Positions 1 through 7,136 of a DNA stretch of 64,000 nt are shown here, one piece after another; positions within the stretch are counted from its first letter, which is position 1, and each line of letters opens with the position of its first letter. The translations under genes and the position numbers were made by a program. The stretch comes from JAVWHP01 sp036639955 (GTDB lineage: Bacteria; Bacillota_I; Bacilli_A; Erysipelotrichales; Erysipelotrichaceae). The notes beneath the pieces were generated by a model. The model was not told the origin of the DNA and did no database searches. It was given only the letters and a program-made list of their open reading frames with translations. The stretch lies in contig JAVWHP010000005.1 in the NCBI GenBank assembly GCA_036639955.1, positions 46,664-110,663 on the forward strand, in the 5' to 3' direction.

Positions 1-2
1 TG

Positions 3-683
3 TCTGGTATAGAATTATTAAAGAAGAATAAACAACTTATTAAATTCTTATCATTTAATAATGTATTAGATCTTAAAGAAGAATTGTATAATATTATTAT
101 TAATTTAGAAATATCTAATAGTAATGATTTTAAAATTGTAAATAAGCTAAAATGGAAAACATATAAATATAGTTTTATTATAAGTACTATTGTATCTGTA
201 TGTTTAATTTTTGTTCTTGGTTATATGTTTATTATTCGTTTACCTAGAATGAATAGTATAGCAACAGCTAATGATAATTTTGCTCAATTAAAATATATAG
301 AAGTTATTGATCAACTTAAGAATGTACCTTTAAATAAACTTAGTAATAGTAATAGATTTATATATGCTACTAGTATTGTTAAAACTGAAAATTTAAGTGT
401 TAAACAAAAAGAAACTATTTTATCAACACTTTCAGTTACAGGTGATGTAAATCTTCTAGATTATTGGATTTATCTTAGTTCTAATGACTTCTCAAAGTCA
501 TTAGAACTAGCTAAGCGTTTATCTAATGATGAGCTTTCTTTATATTCTTATATGAAGGAAAAAGATTATTTAGAAAAGAATAAGGATTTAGATGGTAATG
601 AGAAGAAAACAAGAATTGATCAGCTAGATGTGGAGATTGAAAAGTTATCTAAAAAGTATCAACAAGAAGATGTATCTAAATAG
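3..683 (+). CDS. essB: EssB/YukC-like T7SS protein, 5'-truncated
   Basis: The frame is open from base 3, so this is the C-terminal part of a gene starting before the window. A charged cytoplasmic stretch is followed by one membrane segment (about nt 168-240, rich in I/V/L/F) and a helical extracytoplasmic domain of about 150 residues with a charged coiled-coil tail. This matches the EssB/YukC layout: cytoplasmic pseudokinase, one TM, helical outer domain. EssB is a membrane core component of type VIIb secretion and works with EssC. The identification rests on topology plus essC and an esaA-like gene downstream. The pseudokinase domain is mostly outside the window. The next gene follows after 14 nt, so the two are probably cotranscribed. 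Confidence 0.75.
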   Translation, partial: SGIELLKKNKQLIKFLSFNNVLDLKEELYNIIINLEISNSNDFKIVNKLKWKTYKYSFIISTIVSVCLIFVLGYMFIIRLPRMNSIATANDNFAQLKYIEVIDQLKNVPLNKLSNSNRFIYATSIVKTENLSVKQKETILSTLSVTGDVNLLDYWIYLSSNDFSKSLELAKRLSNDELSLYSYMKEKDYLEKNKDLDGNEKKTRIDQLDVEIEKLSKKYQQEDVSK

Positions 684-697
684 GTTGGAGGTCTAAT

Positions 698-1069
698 ATG
701 AATGAGTATGAGTATGCAAATACTAAACAGAATTGCTTATCTTTTATTAATGAATTAGAAGCTTCTATAAATAAGATTAATAGTCTTATTATTACTGTAG
801 AAGCAAGTATTAATATGAATGAAGCTACTTGTAAGAATGCTGATGATTTCTTGTCTGGAGATATTTTGGACTTGTGGAAAAATTGTCATGCTAAAGAAAA
901 GAAACTTGCTTTAGAATTATTAAATGGTAATAGTTCTAAAGGTATAAATGGTTTTAAAAATGATCTTCTAATGTTGAAACCTAAACTAGATTTGGTTTAT
1001 AGTCGTTTAGCTTCATTAGAAAACAAGCATTTAATGGAATTGAATAATGGAAATGGAGGAACGAGATGA
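698..1069 (+). CDS. Small helical WXG100/Lap-like T7SS protein
   Basis: A 123-aa protein without signal peptide or TM, predicted to be almost entirely helical. An N-terminal coiled coil (residues 10-45) and a second helix (85-115) flank a loop with DLW around residue 61, roughly where WXG100 proteins carry their turn. Such small proteins are secreted WXG100 partners or targeting chaperones of LXG effectors in Firmicutes T7SS. It starts at ATG after GGAGG and overlaps the next start by 4 nt, which suggests coupled translation. I cannot assign a named family; the role is inferred from size, fold and position after essB. Confidence 0.6.
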   Translation: MNEYEYANTKQNCLSFINELEASINKINSLIITVEASINMNEATCKNADDFLSGDILDLWKNCHAKEKKLALELLNGNSSKGINGFKNDLLMLKPKLDLVYSRLASLENKHLMELNNGNGGTR

Positions 1070-1668
1070 GTACAGATAATTGTAAAAGCGGAGCTACTAA
1101 TACTTCTTCTGGCGTTATAAATAAAACAATAAACTATCATGTTCATAAGAGTGGACCAACTATTACATCTTCTGGTGGTATAAATGTTCCAATAGACTAT
1201 TATGCTCATAGGAAAGGAAGAATTTTCACATATGAAGAAAATAATCTTACTTCAATCACCAATAAGATTAGTCAATTAGTTGTAAAACAGAATGCTACCT
1301 TATCTTTATCAACTACCATACTTAATACTATGAAAGAATCACAAACCTGGAAAGGTAAGTCTAAAAACGAATTTGTTGCTTATTTAGACCTTACTGTTCA
1401 ATATCATGGTGCTTTAGTTAATAGTGGATTATCAAGAGAGAAAGAATTAACTTTTAATTATTTTATTTATGAGAGTTTAAAAGATCCTTTCAATCAGGAT
1501 CGACAGAAAACTGGACCGTATAGGCGCCGTCTTAATGGTTATGTTCAAAAAGATATTAGCGAGTGCCCATTATTAGGATTAAATGAAGCGTTTACGGAAT
1601 TAAATGAATTAGTTGATGGATTTTGGAATACTAGCGAAGTAATGCGAAGGCTAAATAAGAATGGATAA
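1066..1668 (+). CDS. WXG-motif protein with duplicated N-terminal motif
   Basis: 200 aa, no signal peptide. Residues 11-30 and 32-51 are an imperfect duplication of a T-x-TSSG-x-IN...Y...H...G motif. A helical region from about 55 to 130 carries W95-K96-G97, the WXG turn. The C-terminal 70 residues are unfamiliar and contain a basic RRR cluster. It overlaps the preceding gene by 4 nt (ATGA) and has GGAGG upstream. It is probably a T7SS substrate or substrate partner. No known toxin motif is visible, so it may be a helper rather than a toxin. Confidence 0.6.
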   Translation: MSTDNCKSGATNTSSGVINKTINYHVHKSGPTITSSGGINVPIDYYAHRKGRIFTYEENNLTSITNKISQLVVKQNATLSLSTTILNTMKESQTWKGKSKNEFVAYLDLTVQYHGALVNSGLSREKELTFNYFIYESLKDPFNQDRQKTGPYRRRLNGYVQKDISECPLLGLNEAFTELNELVDGFWNTSEVMRRLNKNG

Positions 1669-2290
1669 AATGGATAATAATATATTTACTTATTTAGAAC
1701 TTAAATGCCTTTGTTCATTAATTAATAAAGATGATTTATTTGGATTGAATCTTAGATTTAAAATTCTTGAGGATACAAGCTTTGAAGATATTAAGAAGTC
1801 TTTAATTAGTAAAAAAATTCTTTTAGATGATGACATTACAAATTATGGGATGCTAATGATTGAATTATTAAGATATTATGATGATAGTGAATTTCACCTA
1901 GAATTCAATAATCTATTTATATCCTTTAATTCAAATGAAGACTATTTAACAATTATTAAGGATAAAAACAATAGAATGGAATTGTGTAGATTTTCTAAGA
2001 AAAAATTTCTTAATCAAGTTATTAAGAATAATTCATTTTATCATTCAGATAGTAGAGAATATCCTAAAATGGTATATAAAGTATCTGATAAAATGGAATT
2101 CACTAAAGATTATACTGGTTTCTTTACTATCAAAGTATTTCATAAAAATACTTTGATTAAACATAAATTACTTTGTACTAACGATACTAATGGAAGTATC
2201 TATAATTTTAAAGATAGCACCTTAGTAAAGGTAGGTCCTATCGACTTAAAACAAGAATTATTTAATTTATTTGAAATGAGGGAATTATAA
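1661..2290 (+). CDS. T7SS-linked protein, possibly EspG/DUF5081-like
   Basis: 209-aa soluble protein of mixed alpha/beta composition. The first half is helical (YLELKCLCSLIN, MLMIELLRYY) and the second looks beta-rich. Proteins of this size beside small WXG genes in Firmicutes T7SS loci are often EspG-like or DUF5081 chaperone-type proteins, but I see no diagnostic motif, so this is a guess from context. It overlaps the upstream gene by 8 nt. Its TAA shares a base with the ATG of the next gene (TAATG), so it belongs to the same translationally coupled block. Confidence 0.5.
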   Translation: MDKMDNNIFTYLELKCLCSLINKDDLFGLNLRFKILEDTSFEDIKKSLISKKILLDDDITNYGMLMIELLRYYDDSEFHLEFNNLFISFNSNEDYLTIIKDKNNRMELCRFSKKKFLNQVIKNNSFYHSDSREYPKMVYKVSDKMEFTKDYTGFFTIKVFHKNTLIKHKLLCTNDTNGSIYNFKDSTLVKVGPIDLKQELFNLFEMREL

Positions 2291-2592
2291 TGAGTGATGA
2301 AAAAGAATTTTGTGCAGATCTTGATGAACTAAATAGTTATTCTGATCAAATTAGTAAAGTTAAAGCTGATATCCTTGAGGATTTGGCTTCTTTGAAATTA
2401 ATTAAAGATGAATTAAAGACCGCTTATGTGGGAGAATTATCTGTTAGTATTGACGAGTTTTTAGAAAACTATATTAAGCAAATAGATAAGCTATGTATGT
2501 TATATCATACGTGTGAAAGAGTATTAACAAGAGTTAGCAATGAAACTGAAGAACTTGATAGTAAATTAAAGGAATCTATAAATAAAGATTAA
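2290..2592 (+). CDS. Small helical WXG100/Lap-like protein; donor of the spacer fragments
   Basis: 100 aa, acidic, two long helices with heptad character and no TM. The size and fold suit a WXG100-type or Lap-type T7SS partner, although the central turn lacks a clear WXG. GAGGGA precedes the ATG, and start and stop are coupled to the gene before. The last ~30 codons recur, nearly unchanged and in frame, in front of each downstream membrane-anchored gene (about 3347-3438 and 4193-4284, more decayed near 5039-5128). The 3' end of this gene is therefore part of the unit that was duplicated. Confidence 0.6.
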   Translation: MSDEKEFCADLDELNSYSDQISKVKADILEDLASLKLIKDELKTAYVGELSVSIDEFLENYIKQIDKLCMLYHTCERVLTRVSNETEELDSKLKESINKD

Positions 2593-2602
2593 AGGTGAAA
2601 AA

Positions 2603-3223
2603 ATGGAATCTAACAAAGTACCTGCAGTAATAGTTATGGTAATTTCAATAATTGCTTGTTTTTGTTTTAGCATAGCTTTAGCTGAAAATGAAAAGACTAA
2701 ACCTAACGCAGCTAAGTCAGAAGAAGCAGTTAATGGTTTTAAGGAGTATATGGAGGCTGAAGAGACGCCAGAGGAAAAAGAAATAGCTAGATTATATCGT
2801 GAATTAGGTTTAGGAAGAAAAAGAATAGATATGCATGGATTAGATATTTTATTTGGCAAAACACATTTTGTAATTTTTGAGGGTCACAATCTTAATGATA
2901 AAAGTACGTATATATATGAGTCAGAGATTGTTAAGGATGTTCATTACACTGGAGATGAGTTCCTAGTGTTACAGTATGAAGGAGTTTTAAAAGAATTTAG
3001 TACCAAGGAAAGAAAACTGACTGGTGTAGAATACGAAGATGCAGGTATTATGTTTATTGATGGCACTTTTGATGTGACTGGATTTTATAAAGATGGTGAA
3101 GTAACCCTTTATAACAGAGAGGGTTCTTCAAATGATCCATTTCCATGTACTAAAGAACAACTTCATGCTGATGTTACGATAAGTAATAAAGATGGTGGAA
3201 ATTATAAAATTGTAAATAAGTAA
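2603..3223 (+). CDS. Membrane-anchored putative T7SS immunity protein, copy 1
   Basis: 206 aa. One N-terminal hydrophobic segment (residues 7-27, no lipobox) is followed by an acidic linker and a beta-rich extracytoplasmic domain with the core YTGDEFLVLQYEGVLKEF and a single Cys near residue 184. Six paralogues lie in this T7SS locus. Small, multicopy, membrane-tethered outward-facing proteins beside T7SS effectors are typical of immunity proteins such as TipC, which blocks the lipid II-cleaving LXG toxin TelC. The TipC comparison rests on architecture, not on an alignment. GGTG lies upstream of the ATG, 10 nt after the helper gene. Confidence 0.6.
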   Translation: MESNKVPAVIVMVISIIACFCFSIALAENEKTKPNAAKSEEAVNGFKEYMEAEETPEEKEIARLYRELGLGRKRIDMHGLDILFGKTHFVIFEGHNLNDKSTYIYESEIVKDVHYTGDEFLVLQYEGVLKEFSTKERKLTGVEYEDAGIMFIDGTFDVTGFYKDGEVTLYNREGSSNDPFPCTKEQLHADVTISNKDGGNYKIVNK

Positions 3224-3346
3224 TTTAGTCTTTGTACATCGAAAAGAAAAAAATAGATTAGTATGAAGAAGGTTGTTTAATAAAATTATTCAAATTAATA
3301 ATTTTATTAAGATAAAATCTTTTTCATATAAGAAGGCTTTCCAAGC

Positions 3347-3438
3347 TATATCATACGTGTGAGAGAGTATTAGTAAGAGTTAGCAATGAAACTGAAGAAC
3401 TTGATAGTAAATTAAAGGAATCTATAAATAAAGATTAA
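3347..3438 (+). pseudogene. 3' fragment of the helper gene at 2290, copy 1
   Basis: This stretch encodes the last ~30 residues of the 100-aa helper in frame, ending at the same TAA. It has only two changed bases over the Thr codon (ACA to GTA) and one silent change nearby. It has no start codon or ribosome-binding site of its own. It travels with the membrane-anchored gene as part of the 846-bp unit. Confidence 0.85.
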
Positions 3439-3448
3439 AGGTGAAAAA

Positions 3449-4069
3449 ATGGAATCTAACAAAGTACCTGCAGTAATAGTTATGGTAATTTCAATAATTG
3501 CTTGTTTTTGTTTTAGCATAGCTTTAGCTGAAAATGAAAAGACTAAACCTAACGCAGCTAAGTCAGAAGAAGCAGTTAATGGTTTTAAGGAGTATATGGA
3601 GGCTGAAGAGACGCCAGAGGAAAAAGAAATAGCTAGATTATATCGTGAATTAGGTTTAGGAAGAAAAAGAATAGATATGCATGGATTAGATATTTTATTT
3701 GGCAAAACACATTTTGTAATTTTTGAGGGTCACAATCTTAATGATAAAAGTACGTATATATATGAGTCAGAGATTGTTAAGGATGTTCATTACACTGGAG
3801 ATGAGTTCCTAGTGTTACAGTATGAAGGAGTTTTAAAAGAATTTAGTACCAAGGAAAGAAAACTGACTGGTGTAGAATACGAAGATGCAGGTATTATGTT
3901 TATTGATGGCACTTTTGATGTGACTGGATTTTATAAAGATGGTGAAGTAACCCTTTATAACAGAGAGGGTTCTTCAAATGATCCATTTCCATGTACTAAA
4001 GAACAACTTCATGCTGATGTTACGATAAGTAATAAAGATGGTGGAAATTATAAAATTGTAAATAAGTAA
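3449..4069 (+). CDS. Membrane-anchored putative immunity protein, copy 2
   Basis: Identical in protein sequence to the copy at 2603 and, as far as I can compare, in DNA including flanks. Domain layout is the same: N-terminal membrane anchor, acidic linker, beta-rich outer domain. An identical second copy adds dosage rather than specificity unless one copy later diverges, as copy 3 has begun to do. It is preceded by the helper-gene fragment and the same GGTG ribosome-binding site. The inverted repeat 56 nt beyond the stop and the short AAGAT/ATCTT stem with T-run after it may end transcription. Confidence 0.6.
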   Translation: MESNKVPAVIVMVISIIACFCFSIALAENEKTKPNAAKSEEAVNGFKEYMEAEETPEEKEIARLYRELGLGRKRIDMHGLDILFGKTHFVIFEGHNLNDKSTYIYESEIVKDVHYTGDEFLVLQYEGVLKEFSTKERKLTGVEYEDAGIMFIDGTFDVTGFYKDGEVTLYNREGSSNDPFPCTKEQLHADVTISNKDGGNYKIVNK

Positions 4070-4192
4070 TTTAGTCTTTGTACATCGAAAAGAAAAAAAT
4101 AGATTAGTATGAAGAAGGTTGTTTAATAAAATTATTCAAATTAATAATTTTATTAAGATAAAATCTTTTTCATATAAGAAGGCTTTCCAAGC

Positions 4193-4284
4193 TATATCAT
4201 ACGTGTGAGAGAGTATTAGTAAGAGTTAGCAATGAAACTGAAGAACTTGATAGTAAATTAAAGGAATCTATAAATAAAGATTAA
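4193..4284 (+). pseudogene. 3' fragment of the helper gene at 2290, copy 2
   Basis: Second in-frame copy of the helper gene's last ~30 codons, identical to the fragment at 3347 and ending at the TAA just before the third paralogue. Confidence 0.85.
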
Positions 4285-4294
4285 AGGTGAAAAA

Positions 4295-4912
4295 ATGGAA
4301 TCTAACAAAGTACCTGCAGTAATAGTTATGGTAATTTCAATAATTGCTTGTTTTTGTTTTAGCATAGCTTTAGCTGAAAATGAAAAGACTAAACCTAACG
4401 CAGCTAAGTCAGAAGAAGCAGTTAATGGTTTTAAGGAGTATATGGAGGCTGAAGAGACGCCAGAGGAAAAAGAAATAGCTAGATTATATCGTGAATTAGG
4501 TTTAGGAAGAAAAAGAATAGATATGCATGGATTAGATATTTTATTTGGCAAAACACATTTTGTAATTTTTGAGGGTCACAATCTTAATGATAAAAGTACG
4601 TATATATATGAGTCAGAGATTGTTAAGGATGTTCATTACACTGGAGATGAGTTCCTAGTGTTACAGTATGAAGGAGTTTTAAAAGAATTTAGCACCAAAG
4701 AAAGAAAACTGACTGGTGTAGAATTCGAAGAAGTAGGCGATATGTTTATTGATGGTACTATTCCAGTAGATGCATTTTATAAAGACGGAGAAGTAACGCT
4801 TTATAATAAAGCTGGAAGAAAGAATACACCGTTTAAATGTACAAAAGAAAAACTTCATACAAAGCCTAGTATTACTTATAGAGGTGGAGAAAATTTTGAA
4901 TTTGTAGATTAG
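4295..4912 (+). CDS. Membrane-anchored putative immunity protein, mosaic copy 3
   Basis: 205 aa. The first ~133 residues (to nt ~4692) equal copies 1 and 2. From there the protein follows the gene at 5139: the last third shares NTPFKCTKEKLHTKP and the ending RGGENFEFV with it. This is a clear mosaic from unequal crossing-over or gene conversion between paralogues, with the junction in the conserved FSTKERKLTGVE stretch. The variable C-terminal third may set specificity, as expected if it contacts a cognate toxin; that is inference. Confidence 0.62.
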   Translation: MESNKVPAVIVMVISIIACFCFSIALAENEKTKPNAAKSEEAVNGFKEYMEAEETPEEKEIARLYRELGLGRKRIDMHGLDILFGKTHFVIFEGHNLNDKSTYIYESEIVKDVHYTGDEFLVLQYEGVLKEFSTKERKLTGVEFEEVGDMFIDGTIPVDAFYKDGEVTLYNKAGRKNTPFKCTKEKLHTKPSITYRGGENFEFVD

Positions 4913-5038
4913 CAATTAAGTATTTCTTAATCGAAATGGAAAAATAAGATTAGTATGAAGATGTTTGTTGATTAAAATTATTTCAATTACTAATTTTATT
5001 AAAAGATAGTCTTTAACATATAAATAATCATTGCATGG

Positions 5039-5128
5039 TATCATATGTGAGAGAGCGTGTTAATAAGAGTTAGTTGTAAATCAGTAAGTTTAGACATGAA
5101 AATGATGGAAAAATTAAATAAAGATTAG
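5039..5128 (+). pseudogene. Decayed 3' fragment of a helper gene
   Basis: A more divergent version of the helper tail lies before the gene at 5139. It keeps the TCATA..TGTGAGAGAG start and the ending AAATTAAATAAAGATTAG, but the middle is changed. The fragment-plus-paralogue arrangement is therefore older than the perfect duplications. Confidence 0.6.
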
Positions 5129-5138
5129 AGGAGAAAAC

Positions 5139-5756
5139 ATGAATAATAAAAAAGTTATTACTGTAATAGCATTTATATTTAGTATTTTTATGCTAATATA
5201 TTTTAATATTGCACAAGTTGAAATTGAAAAAAATAGACCTGATCCTTTTGAGTCAGAAGAGGTAATGAATGATTTTAAGGAAGCTATGGCGGCTGAAGAA
5301 ACAGCTGAGAGTAAAGAAAGAGACAGACTAAGAAGTGTATATAACAAGTTAAAAGATGGAATCGATTTACATGGTTTATATCCAGAATTTAATGAAGATG
5401 GTTTTTATATTTATGAAGGTAAGGGTATAGATATGAATGATAAACTTATTTTTAAATCGCGAATGGTTAAGGCTGTTCATTATACTGGAGATGAATTCCT
5501 AGTGCTACAGTATGAAAGAGTATTAAAAGAGTTTAGTACAAAGGAGAGAAAACTGACCGGTGTAGAATATGAAGATATTGATCTTATGTACATTGATGGT
5601 GATATTCCAGTAGCTGCATTTTATAAAGACGGAGAAGTGACACTTTATAATAAAGAAGGATCTAAGAATACACCATTTAAATGCACAAAAGAAAAACTTC
5701 ATACAAAACCTAGCATTACTTATAGAGGTGGAGAAAATTTTGAATTTGTTGAGTGA
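5139..5756 (+). CDS. Membrane-anchored putative immunity protein, copy 4 (divergent)
   Basis: 205 aa with the family layout: N-terminal anchor (residues 5-26), acidic linker, then the VHYTGDEFLVLQYE core. The N-terminal half differs strongly from copies 1-3, while the C-terminal third nearly matches copy 3. GAGGAG lies before the ATG and the stop is TGA. It lies directly before the effector candidate at 5831, so it is the best candidate for that protein's cognate partner. Confidence 0.58.
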   Translation: MNNKKVITVIAFIFSIFMLIYFNIAQVEIEKNRPDPFESEEVMNDFKEAMAAEETAESKERDRLRSVYNKLKDGIDLHGLYPEFNEDGFYIYEGKGIDMNDKLIFKSRMVKAVHYTGDEFLVLQYERVLKEFSTKERKLTGVEYEDIDLMYIDGDIPVAAFYKDGEVTLYNKEGSKNTPFKCTKEKLHTKPSITYRGGENFEFVE

Positions 5757-5830
5757 TGAAATAGAGAAAGTAAAAAGTAATATGTATTAATGATATATAA
5801 GAACAATATAAAAAGACTAAAGGAGATAAT

Positions 5831-7099
5831 ATGGCTATCGGTGGAATGAAACGGTTAAAAAAAATAGTAAATAGATTCGCAATAAGGAAATGTTTAAATA
5901 ATAAAAATATTGATGAAGTGTTATATGAAGGTGGTTATCAGCAAGGATGTAATCGATTTGGAAATGGTTTAATTAGTGATTTGTTTAAAATTAATGAAAT
6001 GTTTTTAGATATTGTTTATTTAAGCGAGAATAACATGAGTTGCGGTGTAATAAATTATGTAGATTATAAAAAACATTTAGACGAGTTTAAAGAACTTCAT
6101 GATGATAATTTTTATGTGTTTAAAAATATTACTAGTAACCTAGATGAAATTGTTGAAGATGAATTTAAAATGATTATAGATGGAAGTGATGGTTGTATTG
6201 AAACATTGAATCAAATTGATATGAAAAATTTTAAAACACCCAATATTATTGGATTTCAATCACCACAATATGTAATATCAGCGACTGATGGAAATAACAA
6301 AACTTCTTATACAGAGGTGAAATTTGAAGAAATAGAAGAAATAGGTTTTGAAAACATTCTGAAAGAAGGATCTAGTTTTAACAAGTCTTGTGGCTATGAA
6401 GAAGTTAATATTTTTAAAGATTATTATAAAGATTATTACCAAGTGAAATATCCGGAAACGGAAAGTAAAACTTTTAAAACTTATGATGAATTTCTTAATA
6501 ATTTCTTAATGTCAGGAGAATTTGAACATGAAGCATACGATGAAAACCCTCATTTAATAAAAGCGATATTTACAGATAATGTTGTTGCAGAAGCAATTGA
6601 AATTTTTATTGGCTACGATTTATCTTCTGGGGAGATATATAACGATATTGAATTGATGGAAAAGAAAATTAAATTAGGACTTTCAGCGGCTCAACTTTCT
6701 ATACTTGGAAGTGGCTGGAAATTAACTGAAGGTACTTTTAGAGCTGTTAAAGCTTTAATAGTCTCAAAAGGTCTGAAATCTATAAATAAAAACGTAATTG
6801 CACAAATAATTTATGAAGAAACGCTAAAAACTGATGGCGAAGCGGCTGCTACAGTAGCAAAAGAAGGGTATCTTAAGACGGCCGATACTCTTACAGAGCC
6901 ACAAATAATCCACTCTGCTATTGAACTTGGCTTTGCTGCTGGAAAACAGATTACTTCTTCAATGATAACAGATTATTTCAAACAAGACACTGAGTTTAAA
7001 ACAGATAATTTAGATGAAATCGACAAAGCGACAGGAATAAAATATAAAAAAATTGACAAGTTTAAGAGTGATATTCAACATACTAATAATCATCAATAA
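5831..7099 (+). CDS. Candidate T7SS effector with pretoxin-like segment
   Basis: 422 aa without signal peptide. The N-terminal 240 residues are mixed helical. Residues ~256-302 (IGYDLSSGEIYNDIE, then a Gly/Ala-rich GLSAAQLSILGSG stretch) resemble the pretoxin-TG segment that joins secretion and toxin parts in polymorphic toxins. The C-terminal ~115 residues match no toxin I know and are helical and polar, with no obvious catalytic His/Asp/Glu cluster. Its place between a possible immunity bank and essC fits an effector. Alternatives are a structural substrate or an inactive toxin remnant. AAAGGAG precedes the ATG. Confidence 0.5.
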   Translation: MAIGGMKRLKKIVNRFAIRKCLNNKNIDEVLYEGGYQQGCNRFGNGLISDLFKINEMFLDIVYLSENNMSCGVINYVDYKKHLDEFKELHDDNFYVFKNITSNLDEIVEDEFKMIIDGSDGCIETLNQIDMKNFKTPNIIGFQSPQYVISATDGNNKTSYTEVKFEEIEEIGFENILKEGSSFNKSCGYEEVNIFKDYYKDYYQVKYPETESKTFKTYDEFLNNFLMSGEFEHEAYDENPHLIKAIFTDNVVAEAIEIFIGYDLSSGEIYNDIELMEKKIKLGLSAAQLSILGSGWKLTEGTFRAVKALIVSKGLKSINKNVIAQIIYEETLKTDGEAAATVAKEGYLKTADTLTEPQIIHSAIELGFAAGKQITSSMITDYFKQDTEFKTDNLDEIDKATGIKYKKIDKFKSDIQHTNNHQ

Positions 7100-7136
7100 A
7101 AAAACGAAATTAATTGTTTAGAAGGGAAAGAATAAA

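Larger units (their letters stand above)
2529..4692 (+). repeat. 846-bp tandem repeat, about 2.5 units
   Basis: The sequence from about 2529 recurs at +846 (3375) and +1692 (4221). Units 1 and 2 appear identical over the full 846 bp. Unit 3 is identical up to about 4692 and then switches to sequence like the gene at 5139. Each unit holds the 3' tail of the helper gene at 2290, a complete membrane-anchored gene, and an AT-only inverted repeat (3279-3308, 4125-4154). Upstream of 2529 the original helper differs from the copied tails by a few bases, which marks the edge. Perfect identity implies recent duplication; a collapsed or expanded assembly is the alternative. Confidence 0.93.

Noticed and set aside
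3279..3308. AT-only 12-bp inverted repeat as a binding site
   Set aside because: It is part of the duplicated unit and made only of A/T with a few C; it more likely helps end transcription together with the short stem after it.
2529..4692. Regular repeats suggesting a CRISPR-like array
   Set aside because: The repeat unit is 846 bp and contains a whole gene; there are no short spacers and no cas genes.
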